Assembly (NCBI GenBank): GCA_964023205.1
Contig: OZ026839.1
Location: forward strand, 18,134,386-18,198,385
Direction of reading: 5' to 3'
DNA from: Lutraria lutraria
Taxonomy: Eukaryota > Mollusca > Bivalvia > Venerida > Mactridae
Length of the DNA stretch: 64,000 nt
Positions 58,728-64,000 of the stretch are shown here, in pieces. The notes beneath the pieces are model-generated. The model saw nothing but the letters and a program-made list of their open reading frames with translations. It did no database searches and had not been told where the DNA came from. The first letter of the stretch is position 1. The number at the start of each line of letters is the position of its first letter. The translations under genes and the position numbers were made by a program.

Positions 58728-61373
58728 CAAAGGCCTGAAGTCCTGAAATGAGATGAATTTTGTGATGCAGGGATATCTCTGAGTCGATACAAAATTTAAA
58801 ACTGTATCAATAATTCTGTCTGAAACGAGGACCTAGTACTGTTAATTCAATAAAATATTAAAGTTCAAGGATCATATTGCCTGTTTAACCCTTTACTTCA
58901 TAGCTGATAATGGATCAGATAAACTTGGTACGCTGTCTTTATACAGGTTATTGGGAAATGCTACTGTTTTGACACATGTCTACTTCATCACTGGCTTAAA
59001 ATTATACTAAATAGTAATCCCATCAAATTATAGTAAATATAAAAGTTGTTCATAATTTAATAACCTCTTCATGGTGTCATTTTTGTAACTGTGGGATAAA
59101 TATTAAAAGAAATAAAGAGGAACAAAAATTGCAAAAAAATGTAAGCTTATTTTTGTCTTTCCTGATTTTTTTCTATTGACACCTAGTCATCTTATCACTT
59201 TATTGTAATGCTAAATAATGGTTTTATGATTTCTGAATTATGCCTAAGTGATTGTTTTTAATTTATCTTACTTGCTATGCAAAAATATCTGATGTTAGGC
59301 AAATATTTAGGGCAATATAATGTGTACAAACTGACACAAAGTCAGTGTTTTTTCCTTATCCTTTTTCTTAAATTTGCCATTTCTGTTTACTATGAGACAT
59401 ACAATAAACAAGAGGGCCAAGATGGCCCTTTATCGCTCACCTGAGAACAAAGGCCAATAATTAATGACCAGGTAATATAGATTCCATCTCGTAAAACTAA
59501 TTTTTACGTAGATTTTGAGATAAAAACCAACAATGAAGGTATAACACTGTTAAGCTAAAATGTAGCAAATTTCTAATCTTAAAGTTGTCGTCCTATTCCA
59601 CCCATAACTTAACTTGTCCAAAACCATAAGGTCATACACATTCATTGTAAATATGATTAGGATCGGTGAATAAATGAAGGCGCTAGAGTGTAAACAAGCT
59701 AAAATATAGTAAATTTTCAAAGTCAAGGGCCAATAACTCTTGAAGTTCTAGTCCGATTTCGCCCATAATCGAACTTGTCCAAGATCATTTGGTTATACAC
59801 ATGTACTGAAAATATAATTAGGATTGGTGAATAAATGAATGCGCTAGAGTGTAAACAAGCTAAATATAGCAAATTTTGTAATTCAAGGGCCCATAAGTCT
59901 AGAAGTTATCGTCCGATTTTGCCCACAATCGAACTTAGCCGAGACATTGTGGCCATATACATTGTGAGCAAGTTTAATCACGATTCGTTTAGAGCTGCGG
60001 ATGCTAGAGTGTAAACAAACTAATTGTGGCCGGACACCGGACATTCAACGATCCTAAAAGCTCACCTGATAAAATCTTAAAGCAAGAATTGTTATTGCGT
60101 ACTCCACTAAATTATGCTTTGGAAAATCAATACTTTACACTCAAGATTTAATAAATGTGCAACGGTGAAACTTGGCTCAGTTTGGCTCAGTGCCAGTGAT
60201 TGACGTGCACGTTCAGGAATTTATGCCCAGCAATCAAGGTCATTGTGACCCAGACAGAGTGTCTGATAAATGTGTCAAGTTGAAAGGATGTTTTTAAAAC
60301 AATCAGTGTACCAGAGTACAAAAACTTTGACCTAGTTGATCATAATTTGGCATGTTAAATGTGGTGGACTATGCTTTTGACTGATCTTCAATTGCAAGAC
60401 CACCCACGTAGATTAAATCTATGTTCAAATACGTAGCACTGCCAGATAAAAAAATATTGGAGGGGGGGGGTCATAAAACACCAAGGTGACGCATTATTTT
60501 GATAATTATACACTGGAAGTGTTCTGCCGACTTAATTCCATTGATGTCTGCATCAATTAACACCGAATTCATTATGTTTTCAACTGTTTATCACACACAT
60601 TCGCGGCGAGTCTTTGTTACTTGAATATTGTTTTACATCAAAGACGAGTAAAGCGTTCGTATATGACTTTTACTGCATCAAATTGTTTGATGATATGGAA
60701 TAAAGGATAATATTTACGTATGTTTCGACAAATCTCCTAGCATAATTGATGTCAAAAATGAACCGTGTGTTTGCAGACTTCTGTGTTCATGATACGTCGA
60801 GTGATCGGCCCATGACTCGTTTTGTGTTTACATGCACTGAATAATAGACGAAATATTTTTGTTCATGGAATATTGGAAAAATAATTTTTGGAAAAAAAAT
60901 CGGCGATATTTCGAAGGGAAAGGTATCTGTTTAGGTTGAACAATGAATTGATTTGGTTGGTAGAGTCATATATTGTTCGTCAATAAATAAGTTCAGTCCA
61001 CTAGAAGATTAAATCTGATATGGAAATTTATCACATGTGTCCGCTGTAAAAACAATACGGCACCATAAAACTCCGGGTGACATCAAAATTTTATGATAAC
61101 TAGGAACCCATACTGTTAGCCAACTTAATCCCATTGATGACCGCATCAATTAGCATTAGTAATAGATTCGATGGTATTTGCTTGGTGACTGTGTGTGGAT
61201 GAGTGTTTGGACTGCGTGCAGTATCGCTCTATTAGATTAGCGAGAAACGAAAATGACCGAAAAATGTAGTACGAAGTGCTACCTAAGATTACTGTTCAGA
61301 GCAGTGCAGTGTTGAAATTCATAGTCTGCGTGATTGCTATATGAGAAGAATTTACAAGTAAATTCATCTCATA
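58728..61373. other. 2.65-kb insertion inside MITE copy 3
   Basis: Possible TAA duplication at the borders. GAGATGAATTT near the left end is inverted near the right end (AAATTCATCTC). It carries B7, a diverged direct repeat (about 60470-60575 and 61065-61165, both with ACTTAATYCCATTGATG) and repeat X copy 2. Coding not recognised. May itself be several insertions. Confidence 0.5.
59405..60069 (+). repeat. Family B modular repeat B7 nested inside B6's insertions
   Basis: Head AACAAGAGGGCCAAGATGGC, three monomers, GGCCGGACACCGGACATTC and a foot cut at AAAGCTCACCTGAT. Confidence 0.88.
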
Positions 61374-61375
61374 AA
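61163..61375 (+). repeat. Dispersed repeat X, copy 2
   Basis: Matches 30864-31073 from ATGGTATTTGCTTGGTGACT to AAATTCATCTCATAAAA; lies at the right edge of the insertion. Confidence 0.82.
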
Positions 61376-62689
61376 AATAGACATGAATCTCGCCCTGTAC
61401 GTAACGCTGCATATGTAAAACATAGCTACACAGTTTACATACTCGCTTAGCAATTCACCATTTTTTCAACATATTTACTTCAAGAATAGGATTTCCTACT
61501 TGACAAAATTTAATCAGATGTCAGGATTTCAGTCGGTCTTGGCCGACGAATTTAGTAGTGTTCAATCCTGAATTATCTTACCATGTGACTGTTTTCGGAA
61601 AATTAGCGGTCAACAGAAAGCAAAAGTAGAAGAAAGATTCACAATAAATATCATTTTAGCTACTTGAGAGTCGACTTTAGACGTTCGCGAATCACTGTGA
61701 TCCATCGCTATCAATGATTACCGACTGATAAATAAGTCATAAAACGCGGTGATGAGCGACATTGCGGTGATGCGCGTTTTTTCAAGATCGATGCCGTGAT
61801 GAAAATTGCCGCTATGGGTGATAAATTGCCGATTACGAACGCGGGGGAAACGCGAAAATCGGACAAATCACCCGAACCGTACTGTACAATGCTGTTAAAC
61901 AAGCTAAAACGTGGCAAATTTTCTAATCCAAGAGCCCATAACTCTTGAAGTTGTGGTCCGATTCCACCCATAACTGAACTTGTTCAAAACCATCAGGTCA
62001 TACACATTCATTGTAAATATGATTAGGATCGGTGAATAAATGAAGGCGCTAGAGTGTAAACAAGCTAAAATATAGCAAATCTGCTAAGTCAAGGGCCCAT
62101 AACTCTTGAAGATGTGGTCTGATTCCGCCCATAATCGAACTTGTCCAAGGTCTTTTGGTTATACTCATTTACTGAAAATATTATTAGGATTGGTGAATAA
62201 ATGAATGCGCTAGAGTGTAAACAAACTCAAATATAGCAAATTTTCTAAGTCAAGAGCCCATAACTCTTGAAGCTCTGGTCCGATTTCACCCATAATTAAA
62301 CTTGTCCAAGATCTTTTAGTTATACACATTTACTGTAAATATGATTAGGATTAGTGAATAAATGAATGCGCTAGAGTGTAAACAAACTCAAATATAGCAA
62401 ATTTTCAAAGTCAAGGGCCCATAACTCTAGAAGTTATTGTCTGATTTTGCCCATAATCGAACTTAGCCGAGACATTGTGGCCATATACTTTGTGAGCAAG
62501 TTTGATCACAATTGGAAAAGAGCTGTGGATGCTAGAGTGTAAACAAACTAATTGTGGCCGGACGCCGGACATTCAACGATCCTAAAAGCTCACCTGATGA
62601 ATCAGTCAGATTATGAACAAGTTGCATGACATTTTCAGTAGATAAAGTTTTCTATTACCAGGGTATATTAATGTGTCGGACTACGGATT

Positions 62690-62800
62690 ACCCACTGAAT
62701 ATAATGACATCCGCCATACAAAATCAATACCACGATGAGCGAGCATTTATAAAACACTGCATCCGGAAGTTGTAATCGCGAAATTTAAAATTCAAAGCCT
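62690..62800 (-). promoter_or_regulatory. Candidate promoter / first exon, septin orientation
   Basis: CCGGAAGT at 62763-62770 is a consensus ETS (GABPA-type) core-promoter site. On the minus strand ATGGCGG follows at 62717-62711, resembling the YY1-type element near starts of housekeeping transcripts. The surroundings contain more CG dinucleotides than most of the window. An ATG here opens only a nine-codon frame before a stop, so if transcribed it may be 5'UTR. The nearest GT sites are poor donors. Linking it to septin-7, 7.5 kb from exon A, is inference. Confidence 0.35.
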
Positions 62801-62949
62801 TCTTAGAATTTAAATTAAGAGCCTTCAGACGCGAATTCATAAATACGCGAATATGTTCAAGGTCGGCAAAATCGTTAAATAAAGATCATGCGAATGTAAG
62901 GTGATTTAAAATATCTAACTAACACTTGTCACAGTAATACTATATTTCT

Positions 62950-63358
62950 TACCTCGATTAATGTTGTTGAAATATTTCGGGCCGAGTCAGTGTCAAAATG
63001 TATTGCTACCTATGTTTAAAATGTTGCTGATAATCATTCATTTGATGGGACCCATTAACTAATGAATTGTCAACGATTTAAAAGTTCATAAGCTTCGATT
63101 GACTTCAAGTTTTAAGCTAAATATTACTCGAATTTTCGTCCTGCAAACACAAATAGTATTACTCTTGTGTATATAGACGCTTGTTAACCAAGCGTTAGTG
63201 AATAGGAAAAACGCCCAAGTGATCCAGATGCTTGGATGTGCTAACAGCCATCCCAATCCCCCCCCCAAAAAAAACTCCTCGGATTTACATCGATCTCAAG
63301 TGCCCCTGGCGGCTTTAAATCCGGATTTCCAGAATATTCCGGAATATTACAACCCCTG
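62950..63358 (-). mobile_element. Partial copy of the hAT-like MITE
   Basis: Complement of 37609-38030: CAGGGGTTGTAATATTCCGG at the right end, GGCTTTAAATCCGGATTTCC, a C-run at 63259, and GGGCCGAGTCAGTGTCAAAA. The other terminus is missing. The minus frame at 63086-63268 is inside it. Confidence 0.8.
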
Positions 63359-64000
63359 AATACAATTTAATGTAAATGCAACCTCAGAGAAGGTATTGAT
63401 ATCTAATAACACCTGTTAGTATGTATGTAAGGGATTCATCCCAAAATATATAGCATTATCTTATAATCGGATCAATAACATAAGTTCAATATGAATTCAT
63501 AATTTTTTTAATTTTCTATTCTGAATAACTAATAATAAATCCAGGCTATTAAACCATCATACTCATAATTCTGCATAACTACAGACTCTCTGATCAATTT
63601 TCACCATTACTTGATTCTATGAAATAGTACATGGGTGTTAAAGTAAGTGTTTAAGTACTTTTCAATGATATAGGAGTGTTCTGACTTAAGTGACATGTGT
63701 ATAAAGATCCTGAGATTCTATCACTAAGTTGCACCAATATGTACATAGTTCCCATCAAAGAGCAACAAGTTTATAAATTGTTTATGAATGGTACTGGTTG
63801 GCGACCTACAACCGGACACTTTTCGCACATTTTTTACAATATCTTAAAAAGTGTTAACATTTCACACTAGATATTTTACATGCAGGAAGCTAGGTTCAAT
63901 TCCAATATGAAGACATGTTTTATTATACTTTCTAAATAAAGAACACACATTTTGAGGCCCCGACACGGGGTCATTAAATTGTGTTTTCTTTGCTTAAAAC
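63359..64000. other. Right-edge sequence without recognised element
   Basis: AT-rich single-copy-looking sequence. GGCCCCGACACGGGGTC near 63956 can form a short hairpin. Nothing coding recognised. Confidence 0.5.

Larger units (their letters stand above)
58187..61884 (+). mobile_element. TA-target MITE 'CAGTACGG', copy 3, with a 2.65-kb insertion
   Basis: Termini CAGTACGGTTTGGGTGATTT and GAACCGTACTG; TA at 61885-61886 and TT (probably mutated TA) at 58185-58186. Continuity with copy 2 breaks near 58728 (AAAACATTAA) and resumes near 61374 (TAAAAATAGACATGAATCTC). Without the insertion it would be about 1.05 kb. Confidence 0.85.
58051..62608 (+). repeat. Family B modular repeat B6, interrupted by TA MITE copy 3
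   Basis: Head AACAAGAGGGCCACATTGGC and lead-in to AACAATGAAGGT, the 58187-61884 insertion, then TGTTAAACAAGCTAAAACG onwards for five monomers, and a foot broken after GCTCACCTGATGAATCAG. Confidence 0.88.

Overview
The window is animal nuclear DNA, almost certainly from a bivalve mollusc (inference). It is AT-rich, has GT-AG introns, and is packed with short repeats of a kind common in clam genomes: heads like AAGAGGGCCATGATGGCCCT, feet like GGTGAGCTAAAAA, a tRNA-derived SINE and many MITEs. Nothing prokaryotic was seen. One protein-coding gene is clear: a septin of the SEPTIN7 (peanut) group on the minus strand. Eleven coding exons lie between 55152 and 6826. Every junction keeps the frame and has a GT donor and AG acceptor. 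They join into 475 residues plus a stop, starting in phase 0 at an internal exon, so the initiator ATG is not placed. An ETS site plus ATGGCGG near 62.7 kb is a tentative promoter or first exon. Layout, left to right: 1-5.8 kb, repeats beyond the 3' end; 5.8-6.86 kb, 3' flank and last coding exon; 6.86-19.84 kb, a 13-kb intron with a 25-bp minisatellite of about 80 copies, a Harbinger-like MITE and a TTAA MITE; 19.8-23.4 kb, a compact run of five exons for the coiled coil and the end of the GTPase domain; 23.4-35.6 kb, GTPase exons separated by repeat-filled introns; 35.6-54.86 kb, a 19-kb intron with several generations of nested insertions; 54.86-55.15 kb, the N-terminal exon; 55.15-64 kb, upstream DNA with a SINE and a deeply nested insertion complex. 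Most of the rest is built from modular repeats with a hairpin head, tandem monomers of roughly 120-170 bp, a GACGGACGG-type segment and a hairpin foot. I named families A to H by their monomers. All 30 or more units I could orient read left to right, antisense to the septin gene, whereas the MITEs occur in both orientations. Some feet sit within 5-45 nt of septin splice donors. These two points and the nested insertion order are the most unusual things seen. All identities and copy numbers are by eye; no alignment or database search was run.
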